Shown here: positions 1 through 7,052 of the stretch, in pieces | Position numbering within the stretch: position 1 is the first letter of the stretch | How the letters are laid out: each line of letters opens with the position of its first letter | Origin: Burkholderiales bacterium | Lineage (GTDB): Bacteria > Pseudomonadota > Gammaproteobacteria > Burkholderiales > SG8-41 | Direction of reading: 5' to 3' | Length of the DNA stretch: 11,385 bases | Assembly: GCA_005800795.1 (NCBI GenBank) | Contig: SYEN01000481.1 | Coordinates: 1-11,385 of the forward strand | The notes under the pieces: model-generated | Told to the model about the DNA's origin: nothing | The model's database searches: none | Seen by the model: only the letters and a program-made list of their open reading frames with translations | Program-made: the position numbers and the translations under genes

Positions 1-357
1 GAGGCGCTGAACGGCCCGCAGGAATTCATTCCCGAACGTGCGGCAGAATTTCAACGGCGGCGTGACCGTGTACTGGAAATGTTCAAAGACATTCCCGGCC
101 TGCAACCGAATTATCCGGAAGGCGCTTTCTATCTTTTCGTGCGCTGCGGCGATTTGTATGGCCGCAAAACACCCGCAGGCAAGGTGTTGAAGGACGAAGC
201 CGACGTGGTACTGCACTTGATGGATCACGGCGTCGCAGTGGTGCTGGGCGCGGCGTACGGCATGTCGCCGTACTTCAGAATGTCGATTGCCACCGAGATG
301 GAACGGCTGGAAGAAGCTTGCCGGCGCATGAAGAAAGCGGTCGCCGAATTGAAGTAA
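1..357 (+). CDS. PLP-dependent class I/II aminotransferase, C-terminal 118 residues (5' end outside window)
   Basis: The reading frame is open from the first base and ends with TAA at 355-357, so this is the 3' end of a gene that starts upstream. The visible part is the small C-terminal domain of a fold-type I aminotransferase. It has the PEGAFYLF motif (bases 115-138), where family members read P-x-G-A-F-Y, and FRMSIAT near 277-297. The Arg of that second motif matches the conserved arginine that binds the substrate alpha-carboxylate. Family members transfer an amino group between an amino acid and a 2-oxoacid in the cytoplasm. The PLP-binding lysine lies upstream of the window, so substrate and subclass cannot be judged. 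The next gene starts 17 bp after the stop on the same strand, so co-transcription is likely. The family call is firm; specificity is unknown. Confidence 0.88.
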   Translation, partial: EALNGPQEFIPERAAEFQRRRDRVLEMFKDIPGLQPNYPEGAFYLFVRCGDLYGRKTPAGKVLKDEADVVLHLMDHGVAVVLGAAYGMSPYFRMSIATEMERLEEACRRMKKAVAELK

Positions 358-374
358 CCGCGGCAACTGTAGCG

Positions 375-1508
375 ATGGCGCAGCCGCTGCTCTTCAAACC
401 GATCAAACTCGCCGGCGTCACCGCGCGCAATCGCATCGTTGTCTCGCCAATGTGCCAGTACTCGTCCAACGAGGGCGGGCCCAGCGATTGGCATCTGGTG
501 CATCTCGGCAAGTTCGCGCTCGGCGGCGCGGCTATCGTGTTTTGCGAAGAGACAGCGGTGGAAATGCGTGCGCGCAAAACGCATGGCTGTGCTGGCATCT
601 ATGACAGTAAGCATGTGCCAATGTATCGGCGAATTACAGAATTTATCAATAAAAATAATAGCTTACCAGCAATGCAGATTGGCCATTCTGGGCGCAAGGC
701 TGCATGCGGGCCGCCGTGGACCAACTTTAAGCCACTGAAGGCAGATGATGCCGGAAACGGCATGGCCCCATGGCAAGGCATTGCGCCCAGCGTGATCAGG
801 CATCGTGAGGACGCTGCCGCGCCACACGAACTGTCGGTGTCGGAAATCCGCGAAGTTATCAACGCCTGGCGCGACGCCGCGCTACGCACGCTCGACGCCG
901 GTTTTGAGATCGTCGAAATTCACGGCGCCCACGGCTACTTGATTCACCAGTTTTTGTCGCCGCTCGCCAATCAGCGCAACGACGCTTACGGCGGCGATCT
1001 CAACGGGCGCATGCGTTTTGCGCTGGAACTCACCGAAGCTGTGCGTGCAGCGTGGCCGAAAGAGAAGCCGCTGTGGTTTCGCGTCTCGGCGGTTGATGGC
1101 GACGGCGGCGCGTGGACGCTGGATGACACCGTGGCGCTCGCGTGCGAACTCAAAGTGCGCGGTGTCGACGTGATTTCCTGTTCATCCGGCGGCATCAACG
1201 GCCCGCTCAACATGGCCATCGTGCCGCGCGTTGCAGGCTATCAAGTGCCATACGCAGAACGTGTGCGCCGCGAGGCTGGCATCATGAGTTGTGCCGTCGG
1301 GCTGATTACCGAACCGGGTCACGCGGAGACTATTTTGCAAAGCGGTCAGGCAGACTTCATCGCGCTGGCGCGTGAGTTTTTATACAACCCGAACTGGCCG
1401 GTGCAGGCGGCCAAACAATTGGGCGTCGCGGAGTATCTGGATTTACTGCCAGAGCAGTATGCTTGGTGGCTGAAGCGGCGGGAGAAAATACGCGAAATTT
1501 CGTCTTAA
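375..1508 (+). CDS. NADH:flavin oxidoreductase, old yellow enzyme family (YqjM/XenA class)
   Basis: The 377-residue product is an FMN-binding TIM-barrel ene-reductase that uses NAD(P)H to reduce C=C bonds conjugated to an electron-withdrawing group. The class is seen from SPMCQYS at residues 24-30, with Cys27 and Tyr29 in the places of the redox-tuning Cys and Tyr of YqjM. QIGHSGRKA follows at 101-109, and HGAHGYLIHQFLSP at 183-196 gives the His183/His186 pair that binds the substrate carbonyl, plus Tyr188. The QRNDAYGG motif (200-207) is also typical, and the C-terminal WWLKRR resembles the region that reaches the partner subunit's active site. An upstream ATG at 318 is in frame but lies inside the aminotransferase gene. 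ATG 375 places the usual LFKPIKLAGV start right at the N-terminus and is preferred, although no good ribosome binding site is visible. There is no signal peptide, so it is cytosolic. Residues 87-97 come from an unusually AT-rich patch. The physiological substrate is unknown. Confidence 0.93.
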   Translation: MAQPLLFKPIKLAGVTARNRIVVSPMCQYSSNEGGPSDWHLVHLGKFALGGAAIVFCEETAVEMRARKTHGCAGIYDSKHVPMYRRITEFINKNNSLPAMQIGHSGRKAACGPPWTNFKPLKADDAGNGMAPWQGIAPSVIRHREDAAAPHELSVSEIREVINAWRDAALRTLDAGFEIVEIHGAHGYLIHQFLSPLANQRNDAYGGDLNGRMRFALELTEAVRAAWPKEKPLWFRVSAVDGDGGAWTLDDTVALACELKVRGVDVISCSSGGINGPLNMAIVPRVAGYQVPYAERVRREAGIMSCAVGLITEPGHAETILQSGQADFIALAREFLYNPNWPVQAAKQLGVAEYLDLLPEQYAWWLKRREKIREISS

Positions 1509-1513
1509 AATTA

Positions 1514-1535
1514 ATCAATTAAAACAATTACTTAC
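1514..1535 (+). repeat. 22-bp AT-rich repeat, copy 1 (OYE-hyuA gap)
   Basis: This stretch begins 6 bp after the OYE stop codon. It contains ATCAATTAAAACAA followed by TTACTTAC. It matches 7029-7050 at 21 of 22 positions, same strand; the single difference is T1528 versus A7043. Within it CAATTA occurs twice, separated by AAA. Such an AT-rich match is striking beside GC-rich genes. Its function is unknown; a regulator site, an UP-like promoter element or a dispersed repeat are all possible. Confidence 0.6.
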
Positions 1536-1566
1536 GACGACCCAGGAGATTCTCGGGACCGTCATT

Positions 1567-1572
1567 GGAAGG
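1567..1572 (+). promoter_or_regulatory. Ribosome binding site GGAAGG for hyuA
   Basis: GGAAGG lies 5 bp before the GTG at 1578. It decides the start in favour of this GTG, which also places the ATP-binding motif at the usual distance from the N-terminus. Confidence 0.65.
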
Positions 1573-1577
1573 CAATT

Positions 1578-3680
1578 GTGGCAACGACTCAATCAAGGCA
1601 ATCCCTCCGCATCGCCGTGGACATCGGCGGCACCTTCACCGACGGCCTTGCCGTGCTCACGCCCGGCGGACGTATCTGGGTGGCCAAAACGCTGACCACG
1701 CCGCGCGATCCGGGCGAGGCGGTGACCACCGTCATGGCCGATTTGCTCCGGCAAGTCGCGGGTATATCAAACAACGTAACTGAAGTCGTACACGGCACCA
1801 CGCTGGTGACCAATACGCTGATCGAACGCAAAGGCGCAAAGACGGGACTGATAGTCACGTGCGGCACGCGCGACGTGCTCACCATCGGACGCGAGATTCG
1901 CTATGAGCTGTACGATCTGAATCTGGAGATTCCCCAGCCGCTGGTAAACGAGGCCCAACGCCTCGAAGCTGCCGAGCGCATGGATGTCGAAGGCGATGTG
2001 GTGCAGCCCCTCACGTCCGCCGAAATCGAGCGGCTGATGAATGCCTTGCAGGCCCTGAATGTCGAGGCAGTCGGCGTGTGCTTCCTGCACGCCTATGTCA
2101 ACGACGCACATGAAAAGCAGGTGGAAGCCGCGATACACCGGCGCTTTCCGAAACTGGCGGTGTCGATCTCGTCCAATATCGCACGCGAAATCCGCGAGTT
2201 CGAGCGTATGTCCACGGTGGCGGCCAATGCTTATGTGCAACCGCTAATGGCGGAATACTTGAGCCGGCTGGATATGCGCGTACATGAACTCGCACCCAAG
2301 GCGCCGCTGCGCATCATGGTGTCGAGCGGTGGGTTTACCTCGGGCAAGGCAGCGGCGGAAACACCGATACTGCTGCTGGAATCCGGGCCGGCAGGCGGTG
2401 TGTTGTCGGCGTTGAACACCGCGCGCAACGCGGGCATCGATCAGATACTCGCGTTCGACATGGGCGGCACCACCGCCAAGGCGTGCGTGGCAGTGGGTGG
2501 TGAACCGCTGATTTCGCACAGTTTCGAATGCGCGCGGGTAGCGCGTTTCAAGCGCGGCTCCGGCCTGCCGATTTTAATTCCGAGTATTGACCTCATCGAA
2601 ATCGGCGCGGGCGGCGGATCGATTGCGCATGTCAATGATCTGGGGTTGCTTAATGTCGGCCCGGAAAGCTCGGGTGCTGATCCCGGCCCGGCGTGTTATG
2701 CACAAGGCGGCACTGAAGCCACCGTGACCGACGCCGATCTCGCGCTGGGTTATCTCAACGCGGATAACTTCCTCGGCGGTGAAATGCAGCTGCGGCGCGA
2801 TCTTGCCGATGCCGCGCTGGGCCGGCTGGCATCGAAACTCAAACTCTCGACTACTGATGTCGCGTGGGGCATTTGCAATATAGTCAACGAAAACATGGCC
2901 GCCGCTGCACGCATTCACATCGCCGAGAAGGGCCACGACCCGCGCGATTTCACCATGGTCGCAACCGGCGGCGCAGGCCCTGTGCATGTGGTGGAGGTTG
3001 CACGCAAGTTGCAGATACCGCGTGTGCTGGCGACGATTGCCGCTGGCGCGGGCTCGTGCCTTGGATTGCTCGCCGCACCCGCACGCGTGGATCGCGCGTG
3101 TTCGCAGCCGTGCCTGCTGAAAGACATCGCGTGGAAGCAGGTCACCAAGGCCTACGATGACATGCGCAGCGACGCCGAAGCAGAACTCCAATCCGCCGGT
3201 GCCGACCAGAAAGCCATCAAGTGGTACATCGGGGCGGAAATGCGCTACGCGGGGCAGGGGCACAACGTGTCGGTAAGCCTGCCTTGGCGCAACGTGGGCG
3301 CGTCACTATCACCGGCATTGCTCAAGGCGTTTGAGACCAACTATCGCCAGCTGTACGGTCATCTCGTACCGGGTGCGGCGCCGCAGGTGATTACCTGGCG
3401 GCTCACCGGCCGCTCGCTGGTGAAAAGCCACACGTTCACGTGGGGCGACACGCGTGCGTCGAGCAAACCTGTCATGCGCGGCAAGCGCGATATCTATCTG
3501 CCGCTGAAAAATCGATACGCGCCGGTGCCGGTGTACGACCGCTATTCGTTGAAGCCCGGCACGCGGTTGACCGGACCGGTGGTGCTGGAAGAACGTGAAT
3601 CGACTTTGGTGGTACCGGTGAATTCCGATTTGCGGATATTGGCGGACTACACCGTTTCTATCGTTATCAAGGAATTTTGA
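1578..3680 (+). CDS. hyuA: Hydantoinase/oxoprolinase family protein, subunit A (ATP-binding subunit)
   Basis: The 700-residue product matches in length and motifs the HyuA subunit of the ATP-dependent hydantoinase, 5-oxoprolinase, caprolactamase and acetone/acetophenone carboxylase superfamily. These enzymes use ATP to phosphorylate a cyclic amide or enolate for hydrolysis or carboxylation, working with a HyuB partner in the cytoplasm. Visible landmarks in order are DIGGTFTD at residues 15-22 (first phosphate loop of the actin/hexokinase-like fold), HGTTLVTNTL at 72-81, VSSGG at 248-252, ESGPAGG at 268-274 and DMGGTTAK at 294-301 (second phosphate motif). GAGGGSIA at 343-350, GADPGPACYAQGG at 366-378 and ATGGAGP at 462-468 follow. 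Residues from about 500 on form the C-terminal domain. It starts at GTG with a GGAAGG site 5 bp upstream. It lies 69 bp after the OYE gene and 197 bp before hyuB; the latter gap is larger than the near-contiguous hyuA-hyuB arrangement often seen. The family is certain. Which cyclic amide or ketone is the substrate cannot be told. Confidence 0.93.
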   Translation: MATTQSRQSLRIAVDIGGTFTDGLAVLTPGGRIWVAKTLTTPRDPGEAVTTVMADLLRQVAGISNNVTEVVHGTTLVTNTLIERKGAKTGLIVTCGTRDVLTIGREIRYELYDLNLEIPQPLVNEAQRLEAAERMDVEGDVVQPLTSAEIERLMNALQALNVEAVGVCFLHAYVNDAHEKQVEAAIHRRFPKLAVSISSNIAREIREFERMSTVAANAYVQPLMAEYLSRLDMRVHELAPKAPLRIMVSSGGFTSGKAAAETPILLLESGPAGGVLSALNTARNAGIDQILAFDMGGTTAKACVAVGGEPLISHSFECARVARFKRGSGLPILIPSIDLIEIGAGGGSIAHVNDLGLLNVGPESSGADPGPACYAQGGTEATVTDADLALGYLNADNFLGGEMQLRRDLADAALGRLASKLKLSTTDVAWGICNIVNENMAAAARIHIAEKGHDPRDFTMVATGGAGPVHVVEVARKLQIPRVLATIAAGAGSCLGLLAAPARVDRACSQPCLLKDIAWKQVTKAYDDMRSDAEAELQSAGADQKAIKWYIGAEMRYAGQGHNVSVSLPWRNVGASLSPALLKAFETNYRQLYGHLVPGAAPQVITWRLTGRSLVKSHTFTWGDTRASSKPVMRGKRDIYLPLKNRYAPVPVYDRYSLKPGTRLTGPVVLEERESTLVVPVNSDLRILADYTVSIVIKEF

Positions 3681-3720
3681 TGCGTGTGCATGGCGCGTCG
3701 CGCGCGAAAACCGCCAACCC

Positions 3721-3802
3721 TGTCGTTCCCGCGCGGGCGGGAACCCATAAGCCCGTCTCAGATGGCGCTGTGTTATGGATTCCCGCCCGCGCGGGAATGA
3801 CA
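3721..3802. repeat. REP-like inverted pair (two 27-bp palindromic units, BIME-like) between hyuA and hyuB
   Basis: Unit 1 (3721-3747) carries TTCCCGCGCGGGCGGGAA, itself a stem-loop. Unit 2 (3776-3802) is the same unit on the other strand with 25 of 27 bases identical. A 28-bp spacer (3748-3775) separates them. The transcript could fold each unit separately, or pair the two into one long hairpin. Units with the GTCATTCCCGC...GCGGGAATC pattern are widespread dispersed repeats in Betaproteobacteria and Neisseria. There is no T-run after the stem, so a simple intrinsic terminator is unlikely. Partial termination or mRNA stabilisation between hyuA and hyuB is possible. Confidence 0.85.
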
Positions 3803-3842
3803 TGGAGAGATTTACCGCAATAGGAAATTGAGTGGCTCGCAC

Positions 3843-3872
3843 TTGTCTGCCCCAATCGTAAGCAGTTATAGA
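3843..3872 (+). promoter_or_regulatory. Possible sigma-70-type promoter just upstream of hyuB
   Basis: TTGTCT (3843-3848) and TATAGA (3867-3872) are separated by 18 bp. Each matches 4 of 6 consensus positions. The expected transcription start falls at about the hyuB ATG, and no Shine-Dalgarno sequence is visible before that ATG. This is a weak prediction by eye. Confidence 0.3.
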
Positions 3873-3877
3873 AACCC

Positions 3878-5425
3878 ATGAAAAAACAAATACTGACAAA
3901 ACTCGACCCCATCTCACTAGAAATCCAGTGGAAGCGCCTCGTCTCGATGGTGGACGAAGCCTCGGCCGCCTTCGTGCGCACCTCGTTCTCGGTGCTGGTG
4001 CGCGAGGCGAACGACTTCGCCGTGGTGTTGACCGACGCACAAGGGCGCTCGATTGCGCAATCGATTCTGTCGATCCCGTCTTTCATCGGCACACTGCCGG
4101 CGACGGTCAAACATTTTCTGCAAAAGTTTCCACCGAAAACGTTGAAGCCCGGCGACGTGATGATCACCAATGATCCGTGGATGGGTACCGGCCACATCCA
4201 TGACGTCAACGTCGCGATGCCGATTTTCCATAAGTGCAAGATTGTTGCCTACACAGCGGTGGTGAGCCACATGCCCGACATCGGCGGGCGCATTCGCAAC
4301 GCGGGCATACGCGACATCTACGAGGAAGGCTTGCAGCTTCCGCGCATGAAGCTCATCAGCGGCGGAAAGCCCGATCAAAACCTGCTCGACGTGATCGCGC
4401 AAAATGTGCGCGTGCCTGAACAGACACTCGGCGATATCTGGGCGCAGGTGGCGGCGTGCAAGATGCTGGAAGAACGGCTGAAACCACTGCTTAAAGAAAT
4501 CGATATCGAATCGCTCGGTGCGGAGATCCGCCGCCGCTCCGAGGCGGCCATGAAAAAAGCGATTCGCGACGTACCCGACGGCGTATATTACGGGCGCACG
4601 CAGCACGATGGCTTTGAAGAACCCATCATCATCAACGCCACTGTCACCGTCAAAGGCAACAAGCTGTCGATTGATTACACCGGCTCCAGCGCGCAGGTGC
4701 CTCGGGCGGTGAACGTGGTGCCGATCTACACCTTTGCCTACTCCGCGTTCGCGGTGAAAGCGCTGCTGTGCCCGGACGTGCCAAATAACGAAGGCAGCTT
4801 CACGCCGATTACGACGAGCGCGCCGCTGGGTTCAATTTTCAATCCGACATACCCGGCAGCCAGCGGTGGACGCGGCATGATCGGGCACATGATGGTGCCC
4901 GCGATCATGATGGCGCTGGCCGAAGTGCTGCCCGAACGCGCGCTGGCGGAAGGCTCTAGCAACTCATCGATCACCGTCACCGGCGAACATCGCGGCCGGC
5001 CGTACGCAGCGGTGAATTTCATGAATGCGGGCCAGGGCGCTACCAAACACCGCGACGGCTACACCATGCTGTCGTTTCCGTCGAACCTGTCGAACACGCC
5101 AATCGAAGTGTTCGAGCAAATGGCGCCGCTGCGCGTGGTTGAACGTGCCATCCGTCGAGACAGCGGAGGATCAGGCAAGAAAAAGGGTGGCGACGGCCTG
5201 CGCTTTGAAGTCGAAGTCGTGGCCGACACGCCGATGATGGCGTCGATGATCATGACGCGTTACAAAACCGCGCCGCAGGGTATCTTTGGCGGGGCTGCGG
5301 GCAAGGTCGGCGGATTGACTTTGAATGGCAAGGCGATCAACCCGGCGGATCATTGGGTGCTGAACAAGGGGGATCGGGTGGTTATGGAGACGGCGGGAGG
5401 TGGAGGTTTTGGCACTAATGGCTAG
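3878..5425 (+). CDS. hyuB: Hydantoinase B/oxoprolinase family protein, subunit B
   Basis: The 515-residue product is the HyuB subunit that pairs with HyuA; in characterised relatives this subunit holds a metal-dependent active site acting on the ring amide or ketone. Family landmarks are DPISLEI at residues 9-15, AAFVRTSFS at 29-37, ND(F) at 44-46, and GDVMITNDPWMGTGHIHDVN at 91-110. VVSHMPDIGGR at 127-137 follows. Asp45, His105/His107, Asp108, His130 and Asp133 are the candidate metal ligands by analogy. Further on come NPTYPAASGGRG, MNAGQGATKHRDG, the charged RRDSGGSGKKKGGDG stretch and the usual glycine-rich C-terminal end (ETAGGGGFG). The length is slightly below that of many relatives (about 550-600), but both ends look natural. 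ATG 3878 has no clear ribosome binding site. The next gene overlaps the stop by 8 bp. Possible activities are hydantoin, oxoproline or lactam hydrolysis, or ketone carboxylation; no third carboxylase subunit is present here. Confidence 0.92.
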   Translation: MKKQILTKLDPISLEIQWKRLVSMVDEASAAFVRTSFSVLVREANDFAVVLTDAQGRSIAQSILSIPSFIGTLPATVKHFLQKFPPKTLKPGDVMITNDPWMGTGHIHDVNVAMPIFHKCKIVAYTAVVSHMPDIGGRIRNAGIRDIYEEGLQLPRMKLISGGKPDQNLLDVIAQNVRVPEQTLGDIWAQVAACKMLEERLKPLLKEIDIESLGAEIRRRSEAAMKKAIRDVPDGVYYGRTQHDGFEEPIIINATVTVKGNKLSIDYTGSSAQVPRAVNVVPIYTFAYSAFAVKALLCPDVPNNEGSFTPITTSAPLGSIFNPTYPAASGGRGMIGHMMVPAIMMALAEVLPERALAEGSSNSSITVTGEHRGRPYAAVNFMNAGQGATKHRDGYTMLSFPSNLSNTPIEVFEQMAPLRVVERAIRRDSGGSGKKKGGDGLRFEVEVVADTPMMASMIMTRYKTAPQGIFGGAAGKVGGLTLNGKAINPADHWVLNKGDRVVMETAGGGGFGTNG

Positions 5426-5897
5426 CGCGCAAAATGCAACCGCGGCGACCAAGGGAATCAACTGGTTCTGGGTACTGTTTTGCTGCATAGTTACACTGGC
5501 ATTCGGGCTTGCAGCGTTTGCGCCTGGGAAGCCCCCGCTTTCCGAGCTGAAGCACGAAGCCGCCGTCGTACATGATTTCGATTTCACGGGTGGTAGAGGG
5601 TCTGTTGCCGTGCTTTTGACCGCTAGCGGTGCAACCGTTCTCTGTTCTTCCAAGCATTCAGGATGCAGGCGTGATTTCATGCGCTCGCTGTATGAGGCCC
5701 GAACGTCCGTCGAGCTATGGCATAACGGCAGAAGCGCCTATCAAATAGCCATAGCAGGGCGAATCGTGTTGCCGTACGATCACGAGTATTCTGGCCGGCC
5801 GTTGGCCATTGCATTTTTTATTGTGCTACTCATGGCTTTGTGCGTCCGGGGCGCGATGTACTTTGGCCTGTTCAGCAACTACTCGCGTGGCTCGTGA
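5418..5897 (+). CDS. Hypothetical small membrane protein with two transmembrane helices
   Basis: No family is recognised. The 159-residue product has a hydrophobic helix at residues 14-35 and another at about 129-151, separated by roughly 90 mostly polar residues containing Cys76 and Cys83. The likely topology is two inner-membrane anchors with one compact soluble domain between them, which would be periplasmic if the short N-terminus stays inside; the two Cys could then form a disulfide. The start chosen is ATG 5418, because GGAGG at 5402-5406 lies 11 bp upstream; GTG 5400 in the same frame is an alternative that adds six residues. The start overlaps the hyuB stop by 8 bp, suggesting translational coupling, although nothing in the protein links it to hydantoin metabolism. 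Base composition looks less GC-rich than the neighbours, which would fit a recent arrival. The hydrophobic pattern supports a real gene; its function is unknown. Confidence 0.68.
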   Translation: MASAQNATAATKGINWFWVLFCCIVTLAFGLAAFAPGKPPLSELKHEAAVVHDFDFTGGRGSVAVLLTASGATVLCSSKHSGCRRDFMRSLYEARTSVELWHNGRSAYQIAIAGRIVLPYDHEYSGRPLAIAFFIVLLMALCVRGAMYFGLFSNYSRGS

Positions 5898-6046
5898 GGC
5901 TATTACCCACCATCTCGTCGGATGCGGTGACGAAAGTACGGCATCGTTCGAGGCGTTTTAGCAAGAGTGTTCGATGTGAAGCGCAGCATATTGCGGGACA
6001 ACGACGGTTAGACTACCGCTGGTACAAGTTTCAGCAGTAGCCGCGA

Positions 6047-7009
6047 TTACTTCTTCAACGCCAGCCCCATCTCCGTAAGATACTGGGTTAGCTCGGGTTT
6101 CTGATCCGTGAGCCAGCGCGCGAATTCCTCGCTGTTCATGTAGACGTTTTCATACATATTGCGCGTCATGTAATCACGCCACGCAGCGCTTTTGTACACC
6201 TTGGCGAGCGTGTCTTCCAGCACCTTGGCGGTGTCGCGCGGGATGGCTGCCGGCGCGACAAAGCCGCGCAGTGCGCCGGCGTGGATGTCGTAACCCTGTT
6301 CCTTCAGTGTGGGTACGCCAGGCAGGGCCGCGAGGCGTTGTGCAGACGGCACGCCGAGCAGGCGCAGTTTCTTTAGTTCCACCTGCCCCAACACTTCGCC
6401 CAGGTTCTCAGCCGTGGCCTGTATGTGGCCACCCATGGTCGCGGTCACCGATTCGGCACCGGATTTGAACGACACCTTGTTAAAGCGCGCGCCGGTGAGT
6501 TTTTCCAGCCGGTGCATCAGGTAATGGGCATTGCCGCCGGGCGAGGTGATGCCGACGCTGATGGTATTGGGCTTGTCGCGCGCGGCGGCGATGAACTCCT
6601 TTAACGTGCGGTAAGGCGAATCGACGGCAACACACAGGCTATTCAGGTCGACGCCGATCGCGCCCAGCGGCGTGAATTTGTCGAGGCCTACATCCAGTCC
6701 GGTGCGTATCGGTACCGACAGGATGGTGGTTGCAGCTTGCATGAAAATGTACGGGTCGCCCCGTTTGGCGGCGACATAGGTTTGCCCCACGGCGCCACCA
6801 CCACCGGCACGGTTTTGCACGATGATTTGCTGCGGCAGCAGCTTTTCTTTCGCAACGATGTCGGCGACCATGCGCGCCACCAGATCCGAGCCGCCGCCCG
6901 CGCCGGTGGGCGACACCAGTTCAATCGGGCGTGTGGGGTAGTTTTGCGCGATCGCGCTTGCGGTGGCGAGCAACGCGCACGCCATTGCGGTAATGTGCTG
7001 TAGTGTCAT
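6047..7009 (-). CDS. Bug/TctC-family tripartite tricarboxylate transporter substrate-binding protein (divergent subtype)
   Basis: The 320-residue product begins with a Sec signal peptide ending near ASAIAQ (cleavage around residue 22), followed by the YPTRPIELV start of the mature receptor. Further landmarks are the GAGGGSDLVARM loop, QNRAGGGGAVG, and the C-terminal LPGVPTLKEQGYD and FVAPAAIPRD motifs of TctC proteins. These are two-lobed periplasmic receptors that bind carboxylates and other small metabolites for TctAB transporters, or act as orphan sensors. The usual DPDGYTL motif after the first lobe is replaced by KRGDPYIFM, and VPYKG by VSFKSG, so this is a divergent branch. ATG 7009 is preferred over an upstream TTG at 7033 because it gives a normal signal peptide. 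It lies 43 bp after the other minus-strand receptor gene and probably shares its transcript. Ligand unknown. Confidence 0.92.
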   Translation of the reverse strand: MTLQHITAMACALLATASAIAQNYPTRPIELVSPTGAGGGSDLVARMVADIVAKEKLLPQQIIVQNRAGGGGAVGQTYVAAKRGDPYIFMQAATTILSVPIRTGLDVGLDKFTPLGAIGVDLNSLCVAVDSPYRTLKEFIAAARDKPNTISVGITSPGGNAHYLMHRLEKLTGARFNKVSFKSGAESVTATMGGHIQATAENLGEVLGQVELKKLRLLGVPSAQRLAALPGVPTLKEQGYDIHAGALRGFVAPAAIPRDTAKVLEDTLAKVYKSAAWRDYMTRNMYENVYMNSEEFARWLTDQKPELTQYLTEMGLALKK

Positions 7010-7028
7010 AGGTAGCCTATCTAAAAAT

Positions 7029-7050
7029 ATCAATTAAAACAAATACTTAC
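7029..7050 (+). repeat. 22-bp AT-rich repeat, copy 2 (gap between the two minus-strand receptor genes)
   Basis: It matches 1514-1535 at 21 of 22 positions on the same strand. It fills most of the 43-bp gap between the receptor stop codon (7053-7055) and the next start (7009). Relative to the flanking minus-strand genes it is inverted, whereas copy 1 reads in the same direction as its genes. Like copy 1, it begins within a few bases of a stop codon. Confidence 0.6.
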
Positions 7051-7052
7051 AA

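Noticed and set aside
318..374. Upstream ATG 318 as the start of the OYE gene
   Set aside because: It lies within the aminotransferase coding region and adds 19 residues not seen in the family; ATG 375 gives the normal N-terminus.
2574..3263. 229-codon minus-strand frame inside hyuA
   Set aside because: Antisense shadow of well-conserved HyuA sequence, with no motifs and no ribosome binding site seen.
3721..3802. REP doublet as a CRISPR array or intrinsic terminator
   Set aside because: There are only two units, in inverted rather than direct order, with one spacer and no cas genes; no T-run follows either stem.
3309..4040. Minus-strand frames running across the REP doublet (3309-4040 and 3667-4239)
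   Set aside because: They read through repeat palindromes and antisense hyuA/hyuB, and their translations are compositionally odd and motif-free.
3917..4606. 229-codon minus-strand frame inside hyuB
   Set aside because: Antisense shadow of the most conserved part of HyuB; His/Arg-rich low-complexity translation.
5840..6040. 66-codon plus-strand frame overlapping the end of the membrane protein gene
   Set aside because: It overlaps a better frame, is Arg-rich and has no ribosome binding site; 5898-6046 is treated as an empty convergent intergenic region.
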